Shown here: piece after piece, positions 24,701-36,891 of the stretch
Layout: each line of letters starts with the position of its first letter
Numbering within the stretch: the stretch's first letter is position 1
From: Haliclystus octoradiatus
Taxonomy: Eukaryota; Cnidaria; Staurozoa; Stauromedusae; Haliclystidae
Direction: 5' to 3'
NCBI GenBank assembly: GCA_916610825.1
Contig: OU744449.1
Span: forward strand, 20,801,344 to 20,865,343
Length of the DNA: 64,000 bases
Program-made: the position numbers and the translations under genes
Notes under the pieces: model-generated
Databases searched by the model: none
What the model saw: only the letters and a program-made list of their open reading frames with translations
Told to the model about the DNA's origin: nothing

Positions 24701-27700
24701 GAGTAATTGAGAAATTATTCAAATAGTTTGGTTTTGAAAACTATTAAAATATTATTTAAATAGTTGCTATTCAAAAAACATCCCCGTAGTACCCCAAGCC
24801 TCAACAAAAAGTCCAGTAATGTTATAGGATAAGGATTCAAGATTTATATACCTTTCGTCAGGCGCTGTGCCTCGTTATGATATGATATGATTTATTTTTG
24901 TTATAAAGTGTATATGACATGCAAATACAGGGAATTACCACAACAGTAATTCCACTTATATACAACCATTTTTTCATATATTTTTTTTCATTATTGATAT
25001 ATGATATGTTTGATAATTTTTTTTTTAATAATAGTATGCCTCCAATGATGCGTCCAATGATGCCTATGGTTGTCCAGTCAACTGCAAGCTCCTCATCTGG
25101 TATGCCTCTTTCAACAAGCACAACAGTTTCTGCACAGCCTCGACCTTTATTCCCGGCCGCAGCTGCATCATCTAGTTCAGAGGTTTGTTTCTCTGTTCAT
25201 ACCTCTATCATTGTGCAACATGAACTTGTTCAAATCGCTAGGGATTCTAATTCTTTGCTCGAGGGATAGCAGTTTTTGATAATGGCAATTGTTCCTGTGA
25301 ACAATATGATTATTCAAATAATATTCATAATATCTGTATGTCAACCTGTAATATAAGACTTATGATTTTAAAGGTCTGTTATTGACTGGCAGAGATTATT
25401 TTGAAAATAATAATGTTTTTCCTAAGCTGCATGTTCAAACACCAGTGTTGTGACATCACCAAATTGGTTTTGAGTTTTCACAGCAATGAATCGGGAATAA
25501 TATCACAAGGAGTGATTTGCAAATAATAAAGTGTATATATCGTCTTTTTTTACACAACAGATTTGGGTGGAACTTTTTCTCCTGTCAGCACATGTCACTG
25601 TTGCGTGTTTGCATAGTGTGACTTGTTCCCTGTCAAAATTGACCATGAACATTGTATTTTGGAGACTCTTGTATCCCACTCTTTGAAACCAAAAAAGGAA
25701 CAATATTATTTTCTGCAAGAGGGTTTGGCCGTGATTTTTGGCCAACATTCTACATTCAAATTGCTACACGCATAAAAAAGTCAGAATCATATTGCTTTTT
25801 TAATTAAAAATTTATCTGTTCATCTCGATCCTGCTAGCTACTTTTCTTATAGTATAACGTATTCCAAGAAGAGCTATATACCTTGAAAATTGTAACTTTC
25901 CGTTTTAGCACTTCCTAGCACATACTTATCACATCATCAGGATCATCAATGATGGAGCATTGAAAAATTCCGTCTATTCTATTGTTTGTCTTCTTGTGCA
26001 AACTTATCAAGCAAAAAGTTTTTTTTTATGTGTGTCATACTGTAGATATAAAATATTATGTCCTCTAAAACAACTATCTTTCTAGTTATGCATGTGACCA
26101 GAATTTCATTTTCCCAATTTCCCTGCGTTTTTCTAGTATGGGTGATTTATGTTATTTCAGACAACACCTGCTGTTGTATCTGCTGGACCAGTTGGTGCTG
26201 ATTTCAAACCACTTCATTCAACATCGTCAAAGTCTGTAGCAGATACATCTCAAAAGCCAGTGCTATCAAATCAAGGTTAGTACTGTCACTGTTTCTTCTT
26301 CCAAGTAACCTAGTGTGAATGATAGGCATGTATCTTGCTACTTGCAATGCTCTACAGTATGCAACCTGCTGTGCAAACATGTGACATGCTATGTGAAGAT
26401 GTTTTTTCTTGAAATTGTCCAAACTTCAATTAAACTTTACAAGATTACTAAACTGGTGCAAAAAAGTTCCTATATCAGCTTCGACATTACATTTAGTTTT
26501 GAATAGTTTTAAAGCAGTGTCTGGTGATTTTTATTCTCAGATGATCTAATGAAATACTGAATATCTGGGATTATTACAATTACAAATTTTATCAGACACT
26601 CTGATGGGCTAAGAGCCCCTAGCTAATTATATGTATTCGAATGAATACACTATATTATTTTATCCAAAATGCACCATACCTCGAGAGATTGATTTTGTCG
26701 GTATATTTCCTTTGGTCGAGTGAAAATCAATATCTCATTCCCTAGTACCCAAGCCCAATGCCGTAGAGTTGATGTGAGCATACCGTAACAACCAACATTT
26801 TTGAATAATTATGCTAAAGCAAATTTAAGAAAACAAGCCACCGATAATATATTATCTGAAAAAGAAGAGACTTTTAACTTGCTAATTATTATTCCCAAAC
26901 TTTGAAACTATAATGATAAAATGTAAATAAACTAAATTGATTGTACTACTATTTAACTAATGCTGATGGCATATCTTGAAATGTTTCTATTTATGAAGGT
27001 CTACATTTTTCATAATTCTCAAGTTCTATTATTTGGGTACACTATAATAAATTAGTAAGTTAATGATAATATTTTTCACCAACGCTTGTTTTTCTTACAA
27101 TTCTTTTTTAAAGTCTGAGTGATAATAAAACAATTAATGAATTTGGATTTACATAATATTAAGAAATTGCCTTTGAATTTTCTCCTGGAGTGACTCGTGT
27201 GCGCCAAATATCAATAGCTCATAGGAATCTGTGTGCCAATTGCTTTGTATTATAACTAGCACAACTTTCCCAAGCATTTACACGATTTTCTTGCCCATGA
27301 AGTGTTTTTAAAAACTCCTGATTAAATTGGAAATTCTTATTCGTGATATTAAGCTCGAATTGTAAGATTGATTGTGTTTTCGAACCTAGTTTTGCTATTG
27401 TAATTTGGCGTCAAACTCTAAACCAATCAGATTGATCGAATCATCTTCGTTATAATACAATCAGAATTGATGCAAATGTTTCTTGCATTAGTGTATCAAA
27501 GAAGTTGGATAACTTTCATGAAAAAATCTATATAACTAGTGATTTTTCCAGTTTTATGAAATAGAAGTTCTATATTGATTCTAAAAGTTGAAACAAGTCT
27601 GCTCCATGATCACTTGACCAAGGGGATGTCCTAGTGACATTTAACACTCTGAGTGAATGTCAATGCGCTATATGAGAACATGTGATTATGAATGAGCAAT

Positions 27701-30700
27701 CATTAGCAAGCAGCTGCCACAATTGGATAAAAAACAATGTGTTGCTTAATCAACAAAAATCCTTTTAAAAGTTCAATCGCTGGCATTATTCAATTGTTTA
27801 TTCTGATTTAACAATATGTGCAACAAAGGCTACCGTAACTGCATGTAATGAATTAATGATGTTGAGGTAAATCTATAAATGGATGACCAATATTTTCAAT
27901 TTGTAAGTTTCAATTTACAAAAAAAAAAATTATTTCTTCAAAATGTACTTTCTCTTTCTAACTTAAAACGTAAATTTATTTTTTGAAACAAGCTTGTAAC
28001 ATTTCATATTTGAATTAGCCTGGTCATTTGAATTTCTTGCAAGGCATCACTTCAGAGTGTTGAATGTTGCCTAACCCAAAATACAGTGTTTACTTATGTG
28101 AAAATGAAATATTCTGTTTTATCATCTTGCAAACCATGAACATCACAAAGGTTAGTGGACCAAAATTTGACGGATTAAATCCTTTCTAATTCTAGCGTTT
28201 TGCCTGTTTCAGCTTTCAGGAGGCACATTGGCTGATAAATAGGCCCCTCTTAGCTTTGGCCTTGCATTTGAACAGTGAAATCCACTCACAGTGAGTCGTA
28301 CTATTTGTGAATTGATATGATAGGTTTAGGATTAAGATTTAATTATTAAGATATAAAAGCACATTATTTGTTGTAGTATTGCCTGCCGGAGCCTTTCCAA
28401 TTACAAAGCGATGCCATAATGTCAATAGAAAAATGTTACCTTCAACTAGACTAAACTTTGTGGGGGCTAGAGATGCATTACAAATGCATCAATGAAGTAA
28501 TAAAGGCTGACTGGCATGCAATACAAAAAGTGCTTGTAGTTATATTGATGATCATGTACACTGACATGCTGTGTTGTTGTTTCTTATTCCTTGTCTTCGC
28601 CACTTTGCTATTGGATGCTACGGTAGGTGACAAATCAATCTCGAATCCACAAAATTCCTCCGCTGGTTCATCTAAACCGGGAACTGTGCCTATTGTATCT
28701 GCAACAAGTCGTATTATTCACCCAGAAGAAGATTCTTCGCTGGTAAGAATTGTGATGATAGATATTGAAATCAATTTTTATGAAGTAGCAATGTATGTAA
28801 GTAGCAATATGTTCTATTTCCTACTGGATTAAACATCTGTTAATCATAGATGAGATAATTGATTATGAATAACACTTTTTAAAGGTTCTATCTATTGTTT
28901 AGTTATAGGCTGGACGGTCAATAGTCGTTGCCTATTAGGCTTGCCGTTTTCCTGTTCTGTTTATACTGTCTGTGAATGTATGTGTTTCTTGTCAACGTTG
29001 CTACAGTAGTATCCTCTTGTGGATACCAGCTGGAAAGTTGCACATGGGGAGTCAGCGAACATTCCATAATTTATTATCAATGCCATAATTAGGATTAGAG
29101 CAATGCAAAATATGTTTGCTAAAACCTCTAGTAGGTTATTGGAATTTATTTCTATAGATATTATTCCTCCTTGTTTATTAACAAAATTTAGATGTTTACA
29201 TCTATTCAACACAATCTTGATATGTTCCTTATTGTTATTAGGCTGCTGTTATTTGTGCTGTTCACCTACTTTGATGTCTTATCAATGAGTTTTCTTTACT
29301 AGTCAAATTTGATAATGCAGCAGGGACAGGGACTACTTATGTGAATCAACCGTGAGGCTGTTAAATTGAATGTACATCCTAACATATTAATAATAATAGG
29401 CGACCAGAAACTTGATCTATTGAAACTTTTTAAGTAAGTTTTCGCAAAGACAACTTAATCTGATTTAAAATATATTGACTTCACTTATTAAGTTTGAGAG
29501 TCAACTGGGCCTACCTGATGTCTGATGACTTTTGAATGTCTCGTAACTTGTTTCAGAGCTAGTCAAATAATTTTATGGTCCCTGCCCACAACAAATCAAA
29601 CTTCGGTTTTGATCCTGTCTAATACAGAGTAACAACAAACGTCAGACCCAGTTGCAGTTTTGCAGTTGAATTGCGCGGGAACAGATGCTAATTATGTCGT
29701 TCGAGCTTATTTTTAATTGCATGAGTAGGATAGTCTTTGGGGATCCTTTATATGCTTCTATAAAGAAACTTTTGTTTCTGAATTTTAGGAAGAAATCCGT
29801 TCTCGTCTAGACAAATATCATTTTGATGAACCAAAGGAGATGCAAGCCCCTGTGCAAGCTGCTCCTATGCAAGTGCCGCCAATCTCACTATCAAACCCAA
29901 GTGGCCCTCCAGGTCCCCAGCATATGCAACGTCCTATGGTTTCTATGCCAATGTCTACTGCTCAGCCAACAATGATTGGACAACCACCGATCCAAGGATT
30001 TGTTCCTCAGTTTATTAATGCACAATCACAGCAGCAACCACAAAGACATCCTGGACAACCACCTTTACAACGACCTGGAATGCCTCGTAAGTAGAAATTG
30101 CAATGAACCATTTGGTATTTGACTGAGTATGTAGATATATACACAGTGACGGGTTGATGCAATTCTGTCCCACCGTTTCACAGCATGCTTAAACAGCTCA
30201 TCCCATCGCCTAATTCTTGGTCATTCCCACGACCTATCAAAATTAAATGTAAACTCAGCAAGCGTACATACTTTTGGCATAATCACAGATATGCCTTTTC
30301 TGGTAAGCCTTATGTCAACGCGGGCTCGTCTGGTCTGACGTCAGGTCACGTGTTTGAATGTTATGAACGCATTTTAAATTTTCTGCCAAATAATTTAATT
30401 CTTATTCTCATTGTGAAACAATTCCTGTCCTGTTTGTCAATTTTATTAAGTGTGCTATGGAAGATAGTACGCATGCGTTCATAATAAATTAAAACATGTG
30501 ACCTGACGCTCACCGCCTTTTCTAGATTGAAATGAAGCACTTGGTGCTATTGAATAGTGTTTCCAACAAAAATGAATATGTTGACCTTTCCATAAGTACC
30601 GGTGTGGAAATAAAATGAGCACTGACTGTGAAAAGTAGATAAAAAGTAGATATTTTAGCTATTCCAAGTACGTTTTATGGATAAACTGTATTTTTCAATA

Positions 30701-31875
30701 TGATTTACTTTTAATTACAAAAGGCAAATAATTATTTCCCCATCTAAAATGAAAGTTAACCACGAGTTAATTAATCACAGCCATTCAGCTCATTTCCTAC
30801 ACTAAAAAGCCAGGGAAAGGCTGTTTATTCTAAAATCAAAACAACCTTGAACCTTCGCCGCAGACAGTCTTCTTCCAAACTTTTCATTGCTTCAAATCTC
30901 CTATCATTTGCTTTCAAATTAAGATCTTGGACAGGCCCGTCAGAAGTAAAATTGAAATGGGGGCTGGGGAAAGGGAACAGTAGGGCACGTAGAGCCCTTA
31001 ATCTAGGGATTTAGAGGACATACTTCCACGGAAAATTTGAAAATATTGCATCCGAAAAAGCTATATCCTGCATTCTGGAGTCCAAATAAAAATACATCTT
31101 TGCAAGTAGCTTCGGATACAATACAGCATCACATTACCTTCAATAGTAACATGTGCTATGTAAAATAATCCATTTAAATAGTAAAGATCGCTAGCAAAAT
31201 TTCCATTCCAGCTCACCACGAAAACCTTAATGATCCAGCAGCAATGTGAAGTTTGACTGTTTTGACTGGTCTTTTGCATTTAACGTGTCGCATAAAATGC
31301 GTAGTGTGAAGCCGTGAACAGAAATATAACTTTTGTTATATTATTACAACTTTCTGAGGGATGAATTTTTATTGTATTGACTCGCAATTTATTGCATACT
31401 TTATTATTTTCTGCATGCATAAAGCAGTTTTTATTGATTTACTACCAGTACAGAAAAATTCAGGATTATAATTAACAAATTATAGGGAGACTACAACCCC
31501 CTTCTCCCGGCCTAAATGGGCCTGTCTCCAGGATGGGAGTAATATTTCCTTATCTTTTTATTAACAGTTCCTCGTGGAATTCCTCCTATCGCTCCGCCCC
31601 CTAATTTACCGCAACTGCAAGGTGGTGGACAACTGATGCAACACTCTCCTCAACAACAACCTGGTAACCAGCAACCACCAAGGCAAATGATGCAGATGCC
31701 TCCTGGTGGTATGAACAGAATGGGTGGCCCAAACCAATCGATGTCACCTATGAGACCACCACCTCAGATGCCCATGCGTGGTATGCCTCCGGGTGCTCCA
31801 CAAAGACCACCCAATAACCAGCCAATGCCACCACGGGGTATGCCGATGTTTATGCAGCGTGGACCAAGGTTTTAA
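15765..31875 (+). CDS. ZNF207: ZNF207/BuGZ spindle-assembly zinc-finger protein (9 exons, 503 aa)
   Basis: BuGZ binds microtubules and Bub3 and promotes kinetochore loading and spindle assembly. Exons: 15765-15805, 17055-17317, 18922-19113, 22094-22124, 25035-25182, 26161-26275, 28627-28742, 29789-30086, 31568-31875. All splice sites are GT-AG and the phases agree, giving 1512 bp. The start [16 protein letters not shown] is the family hallmark. Finger 1 uses C13/C16/H29/H34 and finger 2 uses C37/C40/H53/H58, followed by [14 protein letters not shown] long low-complexity tract rich in Met, Pro, Gly and Gln follows. The Bub3-binding GLEBS-type motif [14 protein letters not shown] lies at about residues 291-304, across the exon 7/8 join. 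The length is close to the human protein. No damage is seen; the very short exon 4 (31 bp) is supported by phase. Confidence 0.96.
16250..16880. repeat. Cluster of diverged inverted and direct repeats (ZNF207 intron 1)
   Basis: Several diverged copies of a block resembling TTGTGAAAATGCTGGC followed by TTTATTTGGCCA appear in both orientations, for example at about 16266, 16330, 16720, 16780 and 16838. Probably old foldback elements; borders not defined. Confidence 0.4.
17681..18084 (-). CDS. Possible two-exon 3' part of an unidentified gene nested in ZNF207 intron 2
   Basis: Two minus-strand segments look coding and splice together in phase. Segment 17997-18084 (29 codons, including [19 protein letters not shown]) follows an AG and ends CAG before GTAAAC. 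Segment 17681-17803 (40 codons plus TAA, including [19 protein letters not shown]) follows an AG and starts in the same phase. I do not recognise the protein and found no clear upstream exon before the intron ends at 18921. It may be a nested gene, or the remains of one brought in by a transposon. Confidence 0.38.
18111..18190. repeat. 18-bp tandem repeat, about 4.4 copies
   Basis: Unit ACACATTCATTACCTTGA, four exact copies from 18111 plus a partial fifth. It sits in ZNF207 intron 2, just upstream of the candidate nested minus-strand exon. Exact identity suggests a recent expansion. Confidence 0.9.
20081..20941. mobile_element. Non-autonomous hAT-like transposon, 861 bp (ZNF207 intron 3)
   Basis: Terminal inverted repeat TAGTGATGGGT...ACCCATCACTA. 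It is flanked by an 8-bp near-duplication, AAAAGAGA (20073-20080) and AAAAGAGG (20942-20949). Both features are typical of hAT elements. The subterminal regions are dense in ATCGATTAATCGAT-type motifs, as expected for transposase-binding sites. No transposase frame is visible. An internal segment recurs inverted at 22560-22810. Confidence 0.78.
21501..21672. mobile_element. Foldback MITE with perfect 12-bp ends, 172 bp (ZNF207 intron 3)
   Basis: AAAAGACTAGAC at the left pairs perfectly with GTCTAGTCTTTT at the right. The pairing continues imperfectly through the CAGA-GTTTTGAGCGATAGCGC region and ATACCGTCTG, so nearly the whole element can fold into one hairpin. Confidence 0.72.
21966..22028. 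repeat. Perfect 21-bp inverted repeat (hairpin), ZNF207 intron 3
   Basis: The arms start GATAAGAAAAGTCAAC and end GTTGACTTTTCTTATC, with a 21-bp A/T-rich loop. It lies about 65 bp upstream of the 31-bp exon 4, so it could either be a tiny foldback element or affect recognition of that exon. Confidence 0.6.
22560..22810 (-). mobile_element. Inverted fragment of the hAT-like element (ZNF207 intron 4)
   Basis: Matches roughly 20540-20780 in reverse orientation. Shared blocks include TGTTTACATCGCGAAGCATT, GAAAACAAAGCTTCTTT and CATGCCATTTGA. The ends are missing, so this is a relic older than the copy at 20081. Confidence 0.6.
24092..24229. mobile_element. Foldback MITE, about 138 bp (ZNF207 intron 4)
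   Basis: Left arm CTGGAAAGTTCACAGGA and right arm TCCTGTGAACTTTCCAG are perfect inverses. The pairing extends outward through CATTCG / TGAATAA. No coding potential. Confidence 0.65.
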
Positions 31876-32283
31876 AAATAGCATGCATACCAAATGTATT
31901 TTTATCTGTGCTGTATACATAAACTACAAGGAAACAAGTTAAAATGAAATGGAAATGAGAAGATTGTTCTTGTTTTCAGATGTAAATTCTTATTGTATTC
32001 CAGTATTGTCGAGTAGAATAAACATGCATTATCTAATCAGCTAATATGGTAATGGCCAAGTGCTTCGTGATCTGTAATTGTATAGACAAAAAAGTTTAAT
32101 TGAAAGTAATGAATATTTGTTCGGTTTTTATGGTCTGTAGAAAGTTGGATTCCGACTCAAAAGTGGTTCAGACAAACTTTTGTAAAATTTCCATTACTTT
32201 GACTAAAACTAAACAAAGGCACATAAGAAAAGTACACAAACACCAAATAAATTTATAAAACACTTCAAACATTTTAAAGTGAA
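31876..32283 (+). other. ZNF207 3' UTR and short intergenic stretch
   Basis: Follows the BuGZ stop codon. A canonical AATAAA polyadenylation signal lies at 32017-32022, about 145 bp after the stop. Nothing else is recognisable before the foldback element at 32284. Confidence 0.6.
32017..32022 (+). terminator. Polyadenylation signal AATAAA of ZNF207
   Basis: Canonical hexamer at a normal distance downstream of the BuGZ stop codon at 31873-31875. Confidence 0.6.
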
Positions 32284-32411
32284 GGATAGCGACAAGAGAA
32301 AACTCTGAGAATCGCATCGTTTCTATCTCGTATCTCATTTAATATATGAAGATGATATATGATTGATCGAAGCGTTACAATTCTCAAGAAGAAAAATTCT
32401 TGTCGCTATCC
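32284..32411. mobile_element. Foldback MITE with 14-bp perfect ends, 128 bp
   Basis: GGATAGCGACAAGA at the left and TCTTGTCGCTATCC at the right are perfect inverses. Internal pairing continues through CTGAGAAT / ATTCTCAAG. No target duplication is evident. Confidence 0.65.
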
Positions 32412-32659
32412 ATTGATTTAAATTGTTTTACTAAGAAACTGATAACAAAAATACTGAAATATAAATGAGGTGGCCTAATCGGAATATCTTCATTCTGCGC
32501 AATCTTCAGCTCTGCAGTTTTCATCAAATATTTACAAGGATTCCCGGACTCCCACTCAGCTTCATTCTGGCAAGGCATACACTCCAGTCCCGCTCTGTTA
32601 TGAGTTGTTATTATGTGTACCGATGAGGTCAGACACGTAAACACACAAGACAAATCAAT

Positions 32660-32780
32660 ACACTTTATAAAGAAAATTTATTTATTCGTACATGTTGTTC
32701 TTGTGTTTTTGCTTCGCGCGAGCATTAATTAGACCTCCAAAATTGCAGTCAAAGTGACATTTTGTGATTTTCCGTTTTTC
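32660..32780. repeat. Dispersed repeat, copy A (pair with 35965-36105)
   Basis: Shares with 35965-36105 a run of matching blocks in the same order: TTCGTAC, TTCTTGTGTTTTT, GCGCGA, AAATGCAGTC or AATTGCAGTC, and AAGTGAC. No frame is open through both copies. Confidence 0.55.
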
Positions 32781-33159
32781 ACCGCAGGTCTTGAGCGCGG
32801 AAGACGCGGATAGATTTACGGAGGAGTTAAAATAGAGGATTTACTGTATTATTGATATTATTAATGAGACTACGGGTTGGTGATCTGCAGCCTTTCCTGC
32901 CATGTATTTGCTGCTGCTAGCAGCGGAAAAACAAATGCAGTGAATGAACAGAACATAAGCGTGCAAGTAGATCCGATCAAAAGGTGACAATATTCATTGC
33001 TCGATCTTCAATCATGGTTATAAATGTTTTTTTATCATCAAATAATAGAGGCGGATCCAATAAATCTTATTGATACGTCAGAAGTCCAGGTAGTAACCCA
33101 AGGAGTGGTCCCCGACATGGGGCTTGCTTCACCCCCCCCCCCACGAAAAAGTCTGTTGG

Positions 33160-33990
33160 ACTAGAATCTCACAGGATATTGTTCTTCGGAGCGTCTCATG
33201 TATTGGGATATCCATCAACATCGCTTATGGTGCTTTTAGTAAATGTTTTTCAGAGCATTTTCCATCCTTTATGCATGAGCTGGTTGACCATATGTGTACT
33301 GATGACTTAGAATAATGAAGGATGGATCAACAGCAGGATCTCATCTGGCAGTTCAGCACTAATGTAATGGTCAATTCTATCAGAGTGCATCCTGTCTTGA
33401 GCCAAAGCAGAATGTGTGCACACGCGGTAGTCCTCATTTTTGACATTCAATTGTATACATAATTATATCATCTAATAACAGTACCAAAAATGTTACCCTT
33501 CACAAAAGATCCATAAATATTGTGACTTTGTGATGAAACACTCTTGCAATCCAGTGATGACGATCAAAACTGGTGTCTGATTAGGCATGAGGCTAGATGT
33601 AACCTCTTCCTATGCTTTTGGAGTTGCATGTGAATGTTATAAGTAAATCAGGACAATTGATGTTGCAGACATACACCATTGCATATTGGGTTATTTCGTA
33701 TATATATTGTGGACCACCCGTGAAGGATTGAGGGAATACTACCAGCTGACCAACATTTGATTCATTTACTTTTGGATCTGGAGCAATTGCATCCCGAAGG
33801 TGGATGCATCCATCTGTCCTCAGCTTTTTGCTATTCAAACGCAAGTAGAGAAGTTTTTCTGATTCGATTATAAAGATTTTATACATATGTATTGGTTCAG
33901 CAACTCTTTGTACGCGTAAAAGTCTTTTGAAGATGCTTTCTTATATTTGTGTTTCTTCGCCAGTGGTAAAGTTGACTGGCGGAATGAATA
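33160..33990 (-). pseudogene. Decayed Helitron replicase fragment
   Basis: Reading the minus strand, stretches typical of the Helitron Rep/helicase protein appear in the right order but in shifting frames. First come a KLRTDGCIHLRDAIA-type block and SFTGGPQYIYEITQ with PDLLITFTCN (33593-33886). Then DRHHWIARVF, TIECQK-GLPRVH and a DGKCSEKH block follow down to about 33170. Several frameshifts and stops separate them. The Rep HUH motif and helicase domain are not preserved. It is an old rolling-circle transposon relic; its ends are not visible. Confidence 0.72.
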
Positions 33991-34088
33991 TGATACCCAT
34001 CTCTACCATGCAGGAAATATCAAAGAATTCTGTATAGGGCGTCAGAAACATGTTTTAGCGTGTTATATCCCGTTTTGTAAGAACAACA

Positions 34089-34698
34089 GAGGCCTTGAGC
34101 AAATGAGACAGGATGATATCTAGGACGGGATTTTCTTAAATTACGTCATATTTAAAAAATGCGCATGCGTTCAGCGAGGAGATGCCCTGGAAAAATCCTG
34201 TCTTGTTGATTTTTACTACGTTATTTGATTAAACCTCGTTTGTAAAACGTGAAGGAAAAGGATTGCGACTAAAGAGACCACAAATAACGGTAAAAGTAAA
34301 AGGTTGCTGCATTTTCCTAATTGTTCCCAAACATGTTATAATTTAGTCAAAAGGGATCTTCTTTTCGTAAAAACATTTTTTTATGTAAATATTTGCGTTT
34401 TGGGCTGGCAGCTTTTCTTCTGTTGTATACTGCGCTTTTTTGAGCAAATGAATTAGTGGGTTATATATTTTCTGGATAATTTCTTCATCGTTTATCATCT
34501 TTTGGTCATCAGAATACAACAAAGCATTTCTAGTATTTCGATAGGAAGCCATCTTTCTTTTTGTTTTAATTTTGTTATTCCGGTTTTCAAACTTCAAGCT
34601 CAAGGTTAATTTACGACGGGAAACGAGACATACTCGACCCAATACTTTTCTTGAATATCCCGTCCTAGATATCACCCGTTGCATTTGCTTAAGGTCTC
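34089..34698. mobile_element. Element with roughly 55-bp imperfect inverted ends
   Basis: The left arm (AGCAAATG, GATATCTAGGACGGGAT) is repeated inverted at the right (ATCCCGTCCTAGATATC, CATTTGCTT). The arms match over about 55 bp with a few differences. The inner region carries most of a minus-strand open frame, listed separately. A non-autonomous DNA transposon is the simplest reading. Confidence 0.55.
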
Positions 34699-34876
34699 TA
34701 ATATCTCTTTTCTCAAAAGATTGACCAGCTATAACAACTGCAAAATCAGATGATGTTGGCTGATTGAATCTCTTCATGTTCGCCAGTAGTTGAAATGTTA
34801 GCACTCTCGTGTTGCTTGATGACATGTTTTCCCAATAACATACGGATTCAAAGCTCAAATGCAGTGCAACAGCCAT
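34343..34876 (-). CDS. Open frame of 177 codons, unrecognised, transposon-associated
   Basis: No recognised domain. The C-terminal 75 residues (from MASYRNTRNALLYSDDQ to the end) look protein-like: charged, balanced and helix-prone. The middle of the frame is simply one inverted arm of the surrounding element read through, and the N-terminal part lies outside the element. So the full-length frame is unlikely to be one real protein. The C-terminal part may be a remnant of a transposon-encoded protein. Confidence 0.25.
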   Translation of the reverse strand: MAVALHLSFESVCYWENMSSSNTRVLTFQLLANMKRFNQPTSSDFAVVIAGQSFEKRDIRDLKQMQRVISRTGYSRKVLGRVCLVSRRKLTLSLKFENRNNKIKTKRKMASYRNTRNALLYSDDQKMINDEEIIQKIYNPLIHLLKKAQYTTEEKLPAQNANIYIKKCFYEKKIPFD

Positions 34877-36196
34877 TCTACACTGTGCCTGCTCAGTTCT
34901 GTTTTCAATGATTTACATTTGTAGGAATTTAATATCTGCATTTGGAAGTGGTAGTAATGACCCAATTCTGTGGTAGACTTGCCCTTTTACGCGGAACGTT
35001 GTTCTCCATCCTCGCTCAATTACGTTTCTGGTAATACCAATTGAAGGATATCATTCGGAAGCAATTGTTGTAATATTGCAAACAGTCAAAGATTATTGGA
35101 AGTATTTCGTTGGCCTTTGAAACGGCAAAATTAGATGAATTATTGAGCTAAGATATATCTTCTTATACTAGTAATATTGTGTGTTTGTTAATAAATCATT
35201 TCGATCTTCTTATACTAATAAAAGTGTCTGTTTGTGAATAAATTATTTCGATATTTTATCGTGTTTTCAGTGGAAACGTATCATATTGTAATATATCATA
35301 TGCTAAAACCATATGATATATAACAATATGATAGTCCAGGAGAAAACTCGAAGGCGTTAACTACTCGCCGAGGCGACTCGTAATTTTGTGATGCCTTCTC
35401 GTTTGAACTATTTGTTTAATGTTGCAAGCATCACAGGATTCAATGATTTTATGTATATCATTGCATGCACCAGGCCAGTAACATGATTGATCTGCTCGCT
35501 GTTTTATACGCTCAATGTCTTGATTGGCCGTGTGGTGTGTAGTCGATCAAGCATCGTTAGACTCAACGCATTTTTTTTCTACATAGTTTCAAATCACCTT
35601 TTAGCTATTGTATTTCAAGCTATGTTGGCACTAAGACTATTTTTGTCATTTTGTTATACTGGTAAGGCGTTTTAGCCTCTGGATACAAATCTCCATGGCG
35701 TCATAATTTGATCTATTATTAGAGAGAAAAAATGGGCAACAAGCTAAAATCACATTGATGTGACCATGTAATTGATGTTTATCCTCTAAGTCCACTTTTG
35801 TTCAGTTTTGGCAAAATTTCTGAAATAGATTACATGGCCTGCATGGGCCTCCTGGCTATAGCCCTTAGAAATTGCGATATCGCGAGGAATACAGTCGGAG
35901 AAGAGACATAGAATCCGCTGTAACTGAAAAGTGTTTATTAAAGTGTATATCCCGGGTATTGGAAGATTGCTTCTTTAGATAGAGAAAAATGTTCTATTCG
36001 TACGACATCTTCTTGTGTTTTTACTTTGCGCGATCATTTCTCCTTCAAAAATGCAGTCGAAGTGACGATTTTGGGTTAATTTTGTGTCTCACTCTTTTTC
36101 CTCGAACAGGATCCCGTTTATTTTCAACAAGAGAGTTTACACCGGAAAAAACACTAAACCTTTTTACGATTGTCTCTGAATAAAAAACAGCTGAAG
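34877..36196. other. Intergenic stretch with one dispersed-repeat copy
   Basis: No coding exon recognised on either strand. It contains short palindromes around 35283-35335 (ATATCATATG-type) and copy B of the dispersed repeat at about 35965-36105. Confidence 0.5.
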
Positions 36197-36608
36197 CAAA
36201 TGACAATCTGCTTTCGGAATGAAGTTTTCAACGTTCAACTGAAAAGTTAGAGCTATATTTGATGAATATTCAAGATCCAGGTATTAAAGAGATATAAGCC
36301 AAAGTCAAAGTTTTTAATTTGGTTTCTTTCTCACTCAAGTGCTCACGCGATTAACACCTCTTCATGACTTCGTCTAAGCATAGTAGGCATAGCTGAAGCG
36401 TATTAAAAATAGTAGCACACCTCCAATAACCAGCAGCGATAACCCGCTTAGACGAAGTCGTAAAGAGGTGTTAATCGCGTGTGAGCACTTGAATGAGAAA
36501 AAACTTTGACTTTGAAGGCTTATTTCTCTTCACCTGGATTGATCAAATATAGCTCAAAATCTTGAGCTGAACGTTGAAAAAATCCTTCCGAAAGCAGATT
36601 GCCATTTG
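36197..36608. mobile_element. Large foldback element, 412 bp with long inverted arms
   Basis: Arms of about 180 bp each. The outer ends are CAAATGACAATCTGCTTTCG and CGAAAGCAGATTGCCATTTG. The inner arms run from CAAGTGCTCACGCGATTAAC through ACTTCGTCTAAGC and are inverted on the other side of a short, non-paired centre near 36400. Divergence between arms is low in the inner part and higher outside, with small indels. No coding potential. Confidence 0.75.
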
Positions 36609-36891
36609 ATTCATAAACCGTTTATGAAAGGATTTGCTAATGCTACTCTTCATTGTTGATTGAAGATTTGTAAACCCTAGATTACATTAGAAGACTCATC
36701 TAGTTTACATTATTTATAGATTGAAAGACATTTATGTTAGCCTACCAAGGCGTTGTTTATATTATTTGATTTTATTAGTACATTATGTTTGCTATTCAAA
36801 AAAGAGTTTATAATTTGATATTGCTACAAACTACAATACGATATTTCTGTATGTTTAACCAGAATTCTCATTCAACCCCATTTTTTTCATA

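Noticed and set aside
30185-30484. Open frame of 99 codons after ZNF207 exon 8
   Set aside because: It lies in intron 8, has no acceptor in phase and shows no family pattern; the region also contains palindromic GTCAGGTCACGTG-type repeat sequence.
33131-33142. Run of C near 33131
   Set aside because: A simple homopolymer; no G-quadruplex-like spacing or other structure around it.
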